17,187 bases of DNA, from contig JBOEGA010000036.1 of assembly GCA_050633205.1 (NCBI GenBank), forward strand, positions 1 to 17,187. The letters run 5' to 3'. The stretch's first letter is position 1. Each line of letters begins with the position of its first letter. The translations under genes were made by a program, and so were the position numbers. Below are positions 8,019 to 15,415 of this stretch, piece after piece. The notes beneath the pieces were generated by a model, which searched no databases, had not been told where the DNA came from, and saw nothing but the letters and a program-made list of their open reading frames with translations. The stretch comes from CBDHHC01 sp050633205. GTDB lineage: Bacteria; Pseudomonadota; Alphaproteobacteria; Rhizobiales; CBDHHC01.

Positions 8019-8783
8019 CTACTTCAGATAAGGCCTTAATGATTCACCAAAGTAATCCAGATACCAGAGCATCAGAGTACTTAGGAGCATCATAAAAAGG
8101 ATAAAGCCAAAAAAGATATTTGCGGGCATTGCAACGAAGAAAACCTGAACCTGCGGGATCAGGCGGGACAGAATGCCAACACCAAGATAAAACACCAGAC
8201 CAAAGACAATAAAAGGAGCAGCCAGTTGCAGTCCGATACGAAATGCATTCGCCAGAGTTCTGATAGCCACCTGAAGAAAATCCTCTGCAGGATAAAGGTT
8301 ACCCACCGGAAATAATGTATAACTGTCCACAATAGTCTGTAGCAGTATGTGATGAAGGTCAGCCGCAAAAATAAGCGTAACTGAAAGCAGAGACATAAAG
8401 TTGGAAACCAGCGTACCCTGAATTCCCTGTGAAGGGTCAACACTCTGCGCAAAAGCAAGTCCGGTCTGTACCGCAATCACCTCGCCTGCAGCATGCAGGC
8501 CTGCAATAATAAGGCGAACAGAAAATGCCAGCGCAATCCCTATGATAACTTCATAAATGAGATGAACAAGTAGCATGGAAATTTCTGGCGGCATCGTAGG
8601 AAGCTTGCCGGTCAGTGTCGGATACAGAATCAGTGTCAGACCAAGCGCAAAAGTCAGGCGGATACGAATAGGTACAGCGCGGTCACCAATACCCGGTATC
8701 ACCATAATCATCGTACCGACCCTGGCGAATATCAGAAAAAAAACAAATGCTGTCTGGGGGAGAAAGCCAAAATCAATTGACAT
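8019..8783 (-). CDS. fliR: Flagellar export gate protein FliR
   Basis: A 254-residue, very hydrophobic protein with about six membrane helices. FliR forms the export gate with FliP and FliQ in the centre of the MS ring. Family features are the early ARVGTMIMVIPGIGDRAVP stretch, GLAFAQSVDP(S)QG in the middle loop, and a C-terminal LMLWYLDYF helix. The length is typical. It follows fliQ by 21 nt and precedes flhB by 15 nt, as in many alphaproteobacterial fliQ-fliR-flhB runs. Confidence 0.96.
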   Translation of the reverse strand: MSIDFGFLPQTAFVFFLIFARVGTMIMVIPGIGDRAVPIRIRLTFALGLTLILYPTLTGKLPTMPPEISMLLVHLIYEVIIGIALAFSVRLIIAGLHAAGEVIAVQTGLAFAQSVDPSQGIQGTLVSNFMSLLSVTLIFAADLHHILLQTIVDSYTLFPVGNLYPAEDFLQVAIRTLANAFRIGLQLAAPFIVFGLVFYLGVGILSRLIPQVQVFFVAMPANIFFGFILFMMLLSTLMLWYLDYFGESLRPYLK

Positions 8784-8804
8784 ACGCTGTACCTGTCAAT
8801 TCAG

Positions 8805-9068
8805 CTAACCTCCAATAATTTTTTCAGCAATACGATTCATCAGACCCGCCATTCCTTGCCCCATAAAGGGGAATGTGACACCAATACTGATAAATATTGC
8901 AACAATTTTCGGAACAAACACCAGAGTCATTTCCTGAATCTGTGTCAGTGCCTGAAGTAACGCAATGGCAACGCCGACCACAAGGCCGACGATCATGGGG
9001 GGAGCCGATACAATAATCAGCGTATATAAGCCATCTCTGGCAACATCAAGTACTTCAGGGCCCGTCAT
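8805..9068 (-). CDS. fliQ: Flagellar export gate protein FliQ
   Basis: An 87-residue protein of two membrane helices, the standard size for FliQ. The core APPMIVGLVVGVAIALLQAL, then TQIQEMTL and FVPKIVAIF, match the family closely. Four copies join five FliP and one FliR in the export gate of characterised systems. It sits 16 nt after fliE and 21 nt before fliR in the flgB-led operon. Confidence 0.97.
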   Translation of the reverse strand: MTGPEVLDVARDGLYTLIIVSAPPMIVGLVVGVAIALLQALTQIQEMTLVFVPKIVAIFISIGVTFPFMGQGMAGLMNRIAEKIIGG

Positions 9069-9084
9069 AGGTCATAATTCCTAA

Positions 9085-9393
9085 TTAAATCGGCATGTTA
9101 AGGATTTCCTGATAAGCCGAGATGACTCTGTCTCTCACGGTTACCATAGTCTCAACGGCCACTTCGGTTTCAGCAACAGCCGTCACCAGTTCAACAATAT
9201 CTGCCCGGCCTGCAGCCAGTTCAGAAGCTTTCATCTCGGCCTTTTTTCCCATATCGGCCGTGCTGTTAATCGCATTTGTCACCAAACCACCAAATCCTTC
9301 CGGTGTGACTGTATCGTCCTTTTCGCCTCCGGCCCTGAGCTGTCTCGCAACAGCATTATATGCCTGAGCGGCTTGAGTAGCATTCGTAACCAT
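9085..9393 (-). CDS. fliE: Flagellar hook-basal body protein FliE
   Basis: A 102-residue small soluble protein that links the MS ring/export gate to the proximal rod. The C-terminal half is the conserved part: AVAETEVAVETMVTVRDRVI followed by SAYQEILNMPI, the usual FliE ending. The N-terminal part is variable, as in the family. It lies between flgC (42 nt upstream) and fliQ (16 nt downstream), the expected flgB-flgC-fliE order. Confidence 0.95.
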   Translation of the reverse strand: MVTNATQAAQAYNAVARQLRAGGEKDDTVTPEGFGGLVTNAINSTADMGKKAEMKASELAAGRADIVELVTAVAETEVAVETMVTVRDRVISAYQEILNMPI

Positions 9394-9435
9394 TCCTGTA
9401 CCCTCTGTGAATAGTTAACAACTGCGGTTACACTC

Positions 9436-9846
9436 TTACGATCGCAGTATGTCCAGCGTACCCGATAAAATGCGCCGGGCCGCCGAGATTACATTTAGAT
9501 TTGCTTCGTAGCTGCGCTGTGCTTCACGCATATCTACTGTTTCAATAAGCGGGTTGATGTTGGGAGTTTTGATATACCCCCGCTCATCAGCAGCCGGATG
9601 CCCCGGCTCATAACGTTTTTTAAAATCTGTCTGATCTAGCTTTACCCTGTCAGCACGTACAATTGTTGCCTGTAATTGACGATCAAATTCCTGCCTGAAG
9701 GTTGGAATTTTCCTGCGGTACGGGTCTTTGTCCTTGCTGTCAGTAGTAGAATTAGCATTCGCCAGATTTTCAGCTATAACTCTCATGCGGCTGGCCTGGG
9801 CTCTCAGCCCGGCAGCAGATATCTTCATTGATTGGAACAGATCCAT
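9436..9846 (-). CDS. flgC: Flagellar proximal rod protein FlgC
   Basis: A 136-residue rod protein exported through the flagellar type III system. The N-terminus (SMKISAAGLRAQASRMRVIA, then ENLANANST) is the rod/hook signature. The C-terminus (NPLIETVDMREAQRSYEANL with ISAARRIL) is the matching coiled-coil half. It follows flgB by 42 nt and precedes fliE by 42 nt. Length and order are standard. Confidence 0.97.
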   Translation of the reverse strand: MDLFQSMKISAAGLRAQASRMRVIAENLANANSTTDSKDKDPYRRKIPTFRQEFDRQLQATIVRADRVKLDQTDFKKRYEPGHPAADERGYIKTPNINPLIETVDMREAQRSYEANLNVISAARRILSGTLDILRS

Positions 9847-9888
9847 TTGGTTATCCTTTTAAATGGCCAGAGCCCTGACACTTGAATG

Positions 9889-10302
9889 TTAACGGCCTCG
9901 ACCAATTGCCGTTCTGATCAGTCCCAGTGATTTATTGTAGAGCGTGCTTGCCATACGAAAATCAAACTGGTTCTGCGTTACTTTCATCATCTCTTCTTCA
10001 AGAGTAACCGCGTTGCCTGCCGGACGGACTTCAAATCCTAAACCATCACTGGTTTCATAAGGGCCTGTTCCGGAAGACATCATTGCAGTCTGAAAATGAG
10101 TTCTGTGAGTCGTTGCTGTAGAGAAAGACCCACCGGTCTGTGATCTGACCAGTTCTTTGAAGCTTTTCTCTTTCAGCTCGTTAGGCTTGTAATTGGGAGT
10201 GTCAGCATTTGCCACATTATCAGCCAGAACCCGTTGACGGGCCTGGTGCCAGCGCATCTTTCCTTTAAGGAAGCTCATCAAATGAAGATCTGAAGTTGCC
10301 AT
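9889..10302 (-). CDS. flgB: Flagellar proximal rod protein FlgB
   Basis: A 137-residue rod protein and the first gene of the minus-strand flagellar operon. The N-terminal signature RQRVLADNVANADTPNYK is diagnostic. The C-terminal half (VTLEEEMMKVTQNQFDFRMA) also fits FlgB. The Shine-Dalgarno is weak (AAGG about 13 nt upstream). The operon is preceded by a CtrA-type box and a matching -35/-10 pair at 10350-10393, giving a predicted leader of about 40 nt. Confidence 0.97.
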   Translation of the reverse strand: MATSDLHLMSFLKGKMRWHQARQRVLADNVANADTPNYKPNELKEKSFKELVRSQTGGSFSTATTHRTHFQTAMMSSGTGPYETSDGLGFEVRPAGNAVTLEEEMMKVTQNQFDFRMASTLYNKSLGLIRTAIGRGR

Positions 10303-10349
10303 AGATTATAGCCAGCCTTTCCTGGATTTGTTCTACGCAAAACAGACTA

Positions 10350-10378
10350 TCGATAGGCAAAGATTGCCGCTCACTCAA
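10350..10378 (-). promoter_or_regulatory. Candidate promoter of the flgB-led operon (-35/-10)
   Basis: On the minus strand, TTGAGT (10373-10378) and TATCGA (10350-10355) are separated by exactly 17 nt. Transcription would begin near 10343, about 40 nt before the flgB start. The -35 directly abuts the CtrA box, as is common at CtrA-activated promoters. The hexamers are only moderate matches (4/6 and 3/6), so activator dependence is plausible. Confidence 0.5.
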
Positions 10379-10393
10379 TTAATAAAAGGTTAA
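10379..10393 (-). promoter_or_regulatory. CtrA-binding box, full TTAA-N7-TTAA
   Basis: TTAATAAAAGGTTAA on the plus strand is a perfect TTAA-N7-TTAA. Read on the minus strand it begins TTAACC, matching the first six bases of the known TTAACCAT half-site. It is about 77 nt upstream of flgB and about 210 nt upstream of fliO, and touches the -35 of the flgB promoter. I checked the other intergenic gaps and found no second full box. Confidence 0.65.
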
Positions 10394-10602
10394 CACCATG
10401 TTTCTATAGCACACACTTAAATCAAAAATCATGCATTATTCTTGAGTAATCCAAGCTTTTTTGAATTTGTACTATGTAAATACATTGTGTATTTCTATTT
10501 TTATTACCCGGTATTATTTGCCTTGTGGGTTTTATAGTTGCCTTTTTCCAAATACTATAAGCATGTTTTGTGCCGTTTATTGTAATGTAGGGATTTATAT
10601 TG

Positions 10603-10902
10603 ATGGGCCTTCAGGAGTATCTGGGATATCTCGCAGTATTTTTGTTCGTTCTTGCTCTGATCGGTCTGTTCGCCTGGGCACTAAAGCAGTTTGTTTCCAG
10701 GGGCAATACATTCTTCGCATCAAAACAGGCACCCAGGCTGCAGGTCATGAGCTCGGCAGGGATTGATACAAGAAGGCGGTTGCTGCTGATCCGCCGCGAT
10801 AACAAAGAGCATCTGGTGATGATAGGTGGGCCGAACGACCTCGTCATAGAAACAGATATTCAGGTAAAAAAGGCTGAAACCGGTGAGGAACAGGATGGGT
10901 GA
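10603..10902 (+). CDS. fliO: Flagellar biosynthesis protein FliO
   Basis: A 99-residue protein from ATG 10603 (TAGGGA 9 nt upstream; a TTG at 10600 is less likely). One membrane helix near the N-terminus (about residues 8-28) is followed by a cytoplasmic domain, RRLLLIRRDNKEHLVMIGGP, the typical FliO pattern of two short strands around an arginine-rich turn. FliO is an assembly factor for FliP oligomers. Its stop codon overlaps the start of fliP by 8 nt, so the two are translationally coupled. FliO sequences diverge strongly, and the call rests on this motif plus position before fliP. Confidence 0.88.
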   Translation: MGLQEYLGYLAVFLFVLALIGLFAWALKQFVSRGNTFFASKQAPRLQVMSSAGIDTRRRLLLIRRDNKEHLVMIGGPNDLVIETDIQVKKAETGEEQDG

Positions 10903-11656
10903 TTTACTGAAACATCTTTATGGACTGTCAGCGCGCCCCGCGCTGGTTACAGTAATCAGCCTTGTCTTTCTGGGCATTTCACCTGCTGTCGCGCAAAATG
11001 TAACCATTGGCTTTGGCGAAGGAACAGGGGTAACAGAGCGCGCATTACAGATGATTGCGCTCATCACCATTCTTAGTCTTGCACCATCCATCCTGATCAT
11101 GGTGACAAGCTTCACAAGAATCGTTGTTGTTCTTTCATTATTAAGAACAGCAATCGGCGTGCAGCAGTCTCCCCCGAATGCTGTCGTGGTTTCTCTGGCC
11201 CTGTTTCTCACAAGCTTTATTATGATGCCTGTATTTCAGGAGGCCTATAACAAGGGAGTAGTACCTCTCGTTGAAAAGAAAATTGAGCTCTCGGAAGCGT
11301 TCACAAGATCAGCAGAACCATTCAAACTATTTATGTTGCAGCATGTCCGTGAAAAGGATCTGCGCTTGTTTTTCGATCTGGCAAAGGTGGAACATCCTGA
11401 AAAACCTGAGAATGTAGAGTTGCGCATATTAATTCCTTCTTTTGTGATATCCGAGTTACGCAGAGCATTTGAGATCGGTTTTTTATTATTTGTCCCCTTT
11501 ATAATCATTGACCTTGTGGTAGCGTCCGTGCTCATGGCAATGGGTATGATGATGCTTCCCCCGATTATGATTTCACTCCCTTTCAAGCTGATATTTTTCG
11601 TATTGGTTGATGGCTGGCATCTGGTTTCAGGGAGTCTGGTGCAAAGTTTTGGATAA
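10895..11656 (+). CDS. fliP: Flagellar export gate protein FliP
   Basis: A 253-residue inner-membrane protein that forms the pentameric core of the export gate. A cleavable signal sequence (hydrophobic core ending SPAVAQ, about residue 34) is normal for FliP. The signatures TRIVVVLSLLRTAIGVQQSP and PFIIIDLVVASVLMAMGMMM are both present. ATG 10895 is chosen over a GTG at 10883 because GAGGA lies 5 nt before the ATG. It overlaps fliO by 8 nt, and its TAA shares one base with the start of the next gene. Confidence 0.97.
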   Translation: MGDLLKHLYGLSARPALVTVISLVFLGISPAVAQNVTIGFGEGTGVTERALQMIALITILSLAPSILIMVTSFTRIVVVLSLLRTAIGVQQSPPNAVVVSLALFLTSFIMMPVFQEAYNKGVVPLVEKKIELSEAFTRSAEPFKLFMLQHVREKDLRLFFDLAKVEHPEKPENVELRILIPSFVISELRRAFEIGFLLFVPFIIIDLVVASVLMAMGMMMLPPIMISLPFKLIFFVLVDGWHLVSGSLVQSFG

Positions 11657-12858
11657 TGATGAGTTATAAAAAATCAATAGCCCCTGTATTGGCGCTGTTT
11701 CTGGGTGTCGCATTACTTCATACAGGAAGCGGATTGCAGAGTGTGTTACTCCCTGTGCGGGCGACTATGGAAAATTTTGCCAGTTTCGAACTGGGAATGC
11801 TGGGCGCACTTTATTACATAGGTTTCACTGGCGGATGTTTTCTGTCCTCGGCCTTTATTGCAAGGGTCGGGCATATCCGGGCCTATCTGGCTTTGATTTC
11901 TATTGCTTCTGCCATGATCTTATTGCAGGCAATTTTCGTTCATCCGGTAATATGGTGGGGGCTGAGAGCTATATCCGGTTTCAGCTTTGCTGTGCTTTAT
12001 ATCATTATCGAAAGCTGGTTAAATGAAAGATCAACCAACGAAAACCGGGGGGCACTGTTTTCAATATATATGATGATCAACTTCTCGGTTATCATTGCGG
12101 GGCAGATGATGCTTGCTCTTGGCGATCCGGCTACCTTTGCCCTTTTTGCGCTTGTCTCAATACTGATATCCCTTGCCGGTGTCCCCGTTGCAATGACAAA
12201 CTCCCCGTCACCAAAACCGATCCCGTTTGTTAAACCGGACCTTGTTTCACTCTACATAGTCTCCCCTGCAGCCTTTATCGGATGTCTTGGTCATGGCATG
12301 GCGACAGGATCATTCTGGTCACTGGGGCCGGTTTTTGCCATGACAGGAAACTTTGATGCCGCAGGAACTGGCCTGTTTATGAGTGCCACCGTCCTTGGCG
12401 GAGTTGTTGGGCAATGGCCGCTGGGAAGGCTCTCAGATCGAATAGATCGTAGGTATATCATTGTATTCAATTGCCTGTTGGCAACCATAACCGCTCTCAG
12501 TTTCTGTTATGGCCTCTTTGCCTTTCCAATCTATGCTCTCGTAGTTGCCCATGCGAATGATATGTCCGCACCACAAAGCTATGTCGCAACATCAAGCGGG
12601 CTGATGCTGTTATTTGGAATTGGTTCGGTCATTGGACCGGTGCTGACTTCCTTGTCAAATGAATATATCGCTGACCGCTCTCTGTTCAGTTTTACTGCCA
12701 TTGTCTACACCCTTACAGCATGTATGGTTATAGTCAGAATAATTAAGCGCTCACCTGTTGAGGAAGATGAGAAGGTTATCTTCTCGGAAGCACTGATAGC
12801 AACGAGAACCTATTCTCCACTTGATGTCATCGAAGAGCCTGAAAGCAGGCATGAATAG
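11656..12858 (+). CDS. YcaD-like MFS transporter, coupled to fliP
   Basis: A 400-residue, 12-helix major facilitator with a soluble acidic tail (residues about 372-400). The segment HANDMSAPQSYVATSSGLML followed by FGIGSVIGPVLTS, and GRLSDRIDRR in the central loop, are characteristic of the YcaD-like group, whose substrates are not established. The first ATG at 11656 shares its A with the stop codon of fliP (a second ATG at 11659 is an equal candidate), so translation is probably coupled to fliP. It converges with the DHA2 permease 16 nt away. No flagellar role is known for this family; the linkage is seen, and any function in motility is inference. Confidence 0.9.
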   Translation: MMSYKKSIAPVLALFLGVALLHTGSGLQSVLLPVRATMENFASFELGMLGALYYIGFTGGCFLSSAFIARVGHIRAYLALISIASAMILLQAIFVHPVIWWGLRAISGFSFAVLYIIIESWLNERSTNENRGALFSIYMMINFSVIIAGQMMLALGDPATFALFALVSILISLAGVPVAMTNSPSPKPIPFVKPDLVSLYIVSPAAFIGCLGHGMATGSFWSLGPVFAMTGNFDAAGTGLFMSATVLGGVVGQWPLGRLSDRIDRRYIIVFNCLLATITALSFCYGLFAFPIYALVVAHANDMSAPQSYVATSSGLMLLFGIGSVIGPVLTSLSNEYIADRSLFSFTAIVYTLTACMVIVRIIKRSPVEEDEKVIFSEALIATRTYSPLDVIEEPESRHE

Positions 12859-12874
12859 GTATTGTGACAGGTAG

Positions 12875-14284
12875 CTATTGATCAGACAGCTTTAAAAATC
12901 TGATCATCGCATAGGTACCTGCAATAGCCACAGGAATACAGGCCAGAAATATCATGGCAGCTACAAAACCGGTGGTGCCTGAATCCGCATCAACCTTCAG
13001 TCCGGACATATTGGCGATAATGCCTAAAAATGCTGCCCCTGTAGCATACCCGATCCTCTGCATCGTAGGAATTGCAGAGGCAACACGTTCAGTTTCACCA
13101 TCAGGGGCGATTGCGGCGGCCTTGCGAATAATAAAAGTCCATGCAAGTCCAAAACCGGAACCCTGCATAAATGCGAAAGCGGCTATAAGGGGAAGCGGTC
13201 CGTTTGGAACCGCATAAAACAGTCCAGGCGTACTCAGGGTAATAACAATAGCCCCAGATAAAATCAGTTTCGTATCTCGGTGCTGGGGGGAGTTTGCAAG
13301 GCTTATGGAAGTGATCGCCCACCCAATAGCCATACAAGCAAGCACATATCCGGCAGTCAGTGCTGATATCTTATATAGCATTATCATAATCAATGGCCCA
13401 TAGATTGAGAACGCCACCGTTGCCGCTGACAGCAGTAATACTGCCAGCAGGGCCGCTCCAATCGGATTTGCAAGCGACAGAGGAAATTTTGGAAACAGCC
13501 GGTTATCACCTGCTCTGGTATCCAGCCAGAAAAACAGAAAAAGACAGGTAAGCCCGGAGAGCACCAGCAATATCTGGCGTATAGCGGAGTTATCAATCCC
13601 GGCCTGAGCAATAAAAATAATGCCGGCACTCAATACAAGAAGGCGGCGAACAGGAACATGTTTGTGTTCTGTATCTGTATTGTCCTGTTTAGGGTCGGTA
13701 ATAACAGTAAATATCCAGACTGCCAGCATCAGGCCTTGTAGTCCAAAAAACAGAAACCCCATTCGCCATGCATCATATTGAGCAAACAGTCCCCCGATCA
13801 GCGGTCCCGTACAGGCAGCAATCCCCCATAAAGCATTCAGCGCTCCAAATACCAGCGCAGACAGTCTTGGAGGAAAAAACAGGGTAACCGAAATATAGGA
13901 CATGGCAATAAGAGCCCCGCCACCAAGCCCTTGTAACAGCCTGCCCAGAAGCACCACACGAATATCAGGAGCAATAGCACTGGCAAGACATCCAAGACTG
14001 AAGACAATAGCAGCAATACTCATAGGGCGCCGAAGACCGAAGCGAAGAGATAAGAGTGCCCCGAGAGCCCCTGAAATAATGGAACCGATTTCGTATAACG
14101 CCAGAGACCAGGCGAGGTACTTCTCTCCACCAATATCCTTAATGATAGAGGGCATAAGAGTACCTACGATAAATTCATCAGATGCGTGAAGCCATATCCC
14201 CAGGCATACAAGCGCAACAGGGGCCAGATAAACCGGAGCTGTAAGCTCTTTCCATGATGGTGATGTATCTGCTGTTTTTTTCAT
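12875..14284 (-). CDS. DHA2/EmrB-like MFS transporter
   Basis: A 469-residue membrane protein with about 14 hydrophobic segments, the layout of the DHA2 drug:H+ antiporter group. It shows a motif-A-like loop (LSLRFGLRRPM), GRLLQGLGGGALIAMSYI in the fourth helix region, and GIAACTGPLIGGLF (motif-C-like) in the fifth. ATG 14284 (MKKTADTS) is preferred because GGCGGGG lies just upstream; an upstream ATG at 14338 would add 18 polar residues without a better ribosome site. It may export drugs or metabolites; the substrate is unknown. It converges with the YcaD-like gene. Confidence 0.88.
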   Translation of the reverse strand: MKKTADTSPSWKELTAPVYLAPVALVCLGIWLHASDEFIVGTLMPSIIKDIGGEKYLAWSLALYEIGSIISGALGALLSLRFGLRRPMSIAAIVFSLGCLASAIAPDIRVVLLGRLLQGLGGGALIAMSYISVTLFFPPRLSALVFGALNALWGIAACTGPLIGGLFAQYDAWRMGFLFFGLQGLMLAVWIFTVITDPKQDNTDTEHKHVPVRRLLVLSAGIIFIAQAGIDNSAIRQILLVLSGLTCLFLFFWLDTRAGDNRLFPKFPLSLANPIGAALLAVLLLSAATVAFSIYGPLIMIMLYKISALTAGYVLACMAIGWAITSISLANSPQHRDTKLILSGAIVITLSTPGLFYAVPNGPLPLIAAFAFMQGSGFGLAWTFIIRKAAAIAPDGETERVASAIPTMQRIGYATGAAFLGIIANMSGLKVDADSGTTGFVAAMIFLACIPVAIAGTYAMIRFLKLSDQ

Positions 14285-14371
14285 TTTGTCCCCGCCATTA
14301 ATGCCCGGGCAGGGTATAGCTTTTTGATGGTTATGCAATAGAAGCAGAGGTAAAGTTTATTTGCATATCGG

Positions 14372-14405
14372 TTAAAAATAAAAAGGGAGCACTATGGCTC
14401 CCCTT
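14372..14405 (-). terminator. Rho-independent terminator of the small acidic gene
   Basis: On the minus strand GGGAGC (14397-14402), a 6-nt loop and GCTCCC (14385-14390) form a 6-bp GC-rich stem, followed at once by TTTTTATTTTT. It lies 25 nt after the stop of the gene at 14431-14715. Confidence 0.88.
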
Positions 14406-14430
14406 AAGTCGTTCTCCCAAGATCACGCAT

Positions 14431-14715
14431 TTACTGCGTTGTTCTGTTTATTGTAAACTCGCCAAGTTCAATGCGTTTTGCAAGACCATTAGTCATTTTT
14501 GAGACAGTCTCTTCACCAAAAGCACTTACCAGATCGCAAAGAGCGGCATAAATTGCAGCATTGGCAAGATGTTCAGGCTCAATACCATCATGTACACCTT
14601 CTTCCCATGCTTCCAGAATATAGCGCAAAGCAGCTTGTGCTGGACTTTCATCCTCCAGCAGGTCTTCCGGAATATCCAGAAGCGCAGCCTGTTTTTTATA
14701 GTCCTGATAGGACAT
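14431..14715 (-). CDS. Small acidic protein, unrecognised
   Basis: A 94-residue soluble protein with strong acidic character (DIPEDLLEDESP, EAWEEGVHDGIEPEH). It seems almost wholly helical, with no signal peptide or cysteine cluster (one C only). A GGGAT word about 8-9 nt before the ATG supports the start, and a clean terminator follows the stop, so this is a real single-gene unit. I do not recognise a family. The pattern of a short N-terminal YQDYKKQA helix followed by an ALRYILEAWEEG helix looks like a conserved alphaproteobacterial small protein, but I cannot name it. Confidence 0.8.
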   Translation of the reverse strand: MSYQDYKKQAALLDIPEDLLEDESPAQAALRYILEAWEEGVHDGIEPEHLANAAIYAALCDLVSAFGEETVSKMTNGLAKRIELGEFTINRTTQ

Positions 14716-14853
14716 GATTATTATCCCAACCCCCTGCAGTAGATAGAATTTTTATTTTTTGCTCGTTCGAACCGGATCATGTCTAGCACGAATTATTTTG
14801 TCCGCAGCCGAAAAGCAAATTAACGGTAAATATAAAGTTTATAATATAGCTAA

Positions 14854-15285
14854 TCAGTTATTGGTTTTCACGATAGCGGCAGCAATTGCTGCACCTTCTT
14901 TCATGGATCGTGACACAGCCAGCCTCGCGGAGCGCGTACAACTGCGATATGTACGCCTGTAGCCGCGATATCCCTTGTTAAAGCTGTTAACCAGTTTAAC
15001 ACGCCTAACTGCAGATGTGCCTTCAGCCTTAACAAGGCCCGACATCTGATCCCGCCACTTCTGACCATCATTGGCACCACAAAGCTCGCGAAGGTAATGA
15101 ATTGAGCCTAAAAGCTCCGCCAGACGCAACAGTTGCACATCATAAGGCTTGTCATGGCGGTTTTTCACGGCACCTGGCTGTGTCTGCTTTGATTGGGCAG
15201 ATGCTGAAAAATCCGATATTACGGAAATAACTCCGCTAAAGGCCAAAAAGGCTATCATTATATATGCTGAAAACTTGATATTCAT
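14854..15285 (-). CDS. Secreted DUF2385 (TIGR02301) family protein
   Basis: A 143-residue protein with a Sec signal peptide (hydrophobic core IMIAFLAFSGVISVI, predicted cut after SASA, about residue 30). The mature domain has the family's conserved path: YDVQLLRLAELLGSIHYLRE with LCG, WRDQM, FNKGYRGYRRTYRSCT and a final KEGAAIAAAI helix. The two cysteines, C69 and C116, are probably disulfide-bonded in the periplasm. The family is alphaproteobacterial and of unknown function, so it is also a taxonomic marker here. The gene stands alone between a 130-nt gap and a 138-nt gap. Confidence 0.92.
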   Translation of the reverse strand: MNIKFSAYIMIAFLAFSGVISVISDFSASAQSKQTQPGAVKNRHDKPYDVQLLRLAELLGSIHYLRELCGANDGQKWRDQMSGLVKAEGTSAVRRVKLVNSFNKGYRGYRRTYRSCTRSARLAVSRSMKEGAAIAAAIVKTNN

Positions 15286-15338
15286 ATCGCGAAAGCACTG
15301 TCCTGCAGTTTCTGATTTTCATCACTGTTAACACATAT

Positions 15339-15371
15339 AATAAAGCCTGCTCAAGTAATCTTAAGCAGGCT
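15339..15371 (-). terminator. Hairpin terminator after the DUF3179 gene
   Basis: AGCCTGCT (15344-15351) pairs with AGCAGGCT (15364-15371), extended by AAG/CTT around a TAAT loop with one mismatch. On the minus strand the stem is followed by TTTATTATATG, a modest T-rich tail. It lies 44 nt after the stop at 15416. Confidence 0.65.
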
Positions 15372-15415
15372 GACAGAGATGTCTCATATGCTCTGACCAT
15401 AAATTATTTATTCTG

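Larger units (their letters stand above)
10303..10602. other. Divergent flagellar control region between flgB and fliO
   Basis: A 300-nt AT-rich gap without a gene. Besides the CtrA box and flgB promoter it holds a lone TTAA half-site at 10417-10420. The fliO side (10440-10600) is a T-rich stretch in which I see several poor promoter-like words but no convincing -35/-10 pair. I looked for a sigma-54 GG-N10-GC signature and did not find one. Confidence 0.6.

Noticed and set aside
14759..14780. GTTCGAACC word resembling a tRNA T-loop on the minus strand.
   Set aside because: The flanking bases cannot form the 5-bp T stem, and no acceptor, D or anticodon arms are found.
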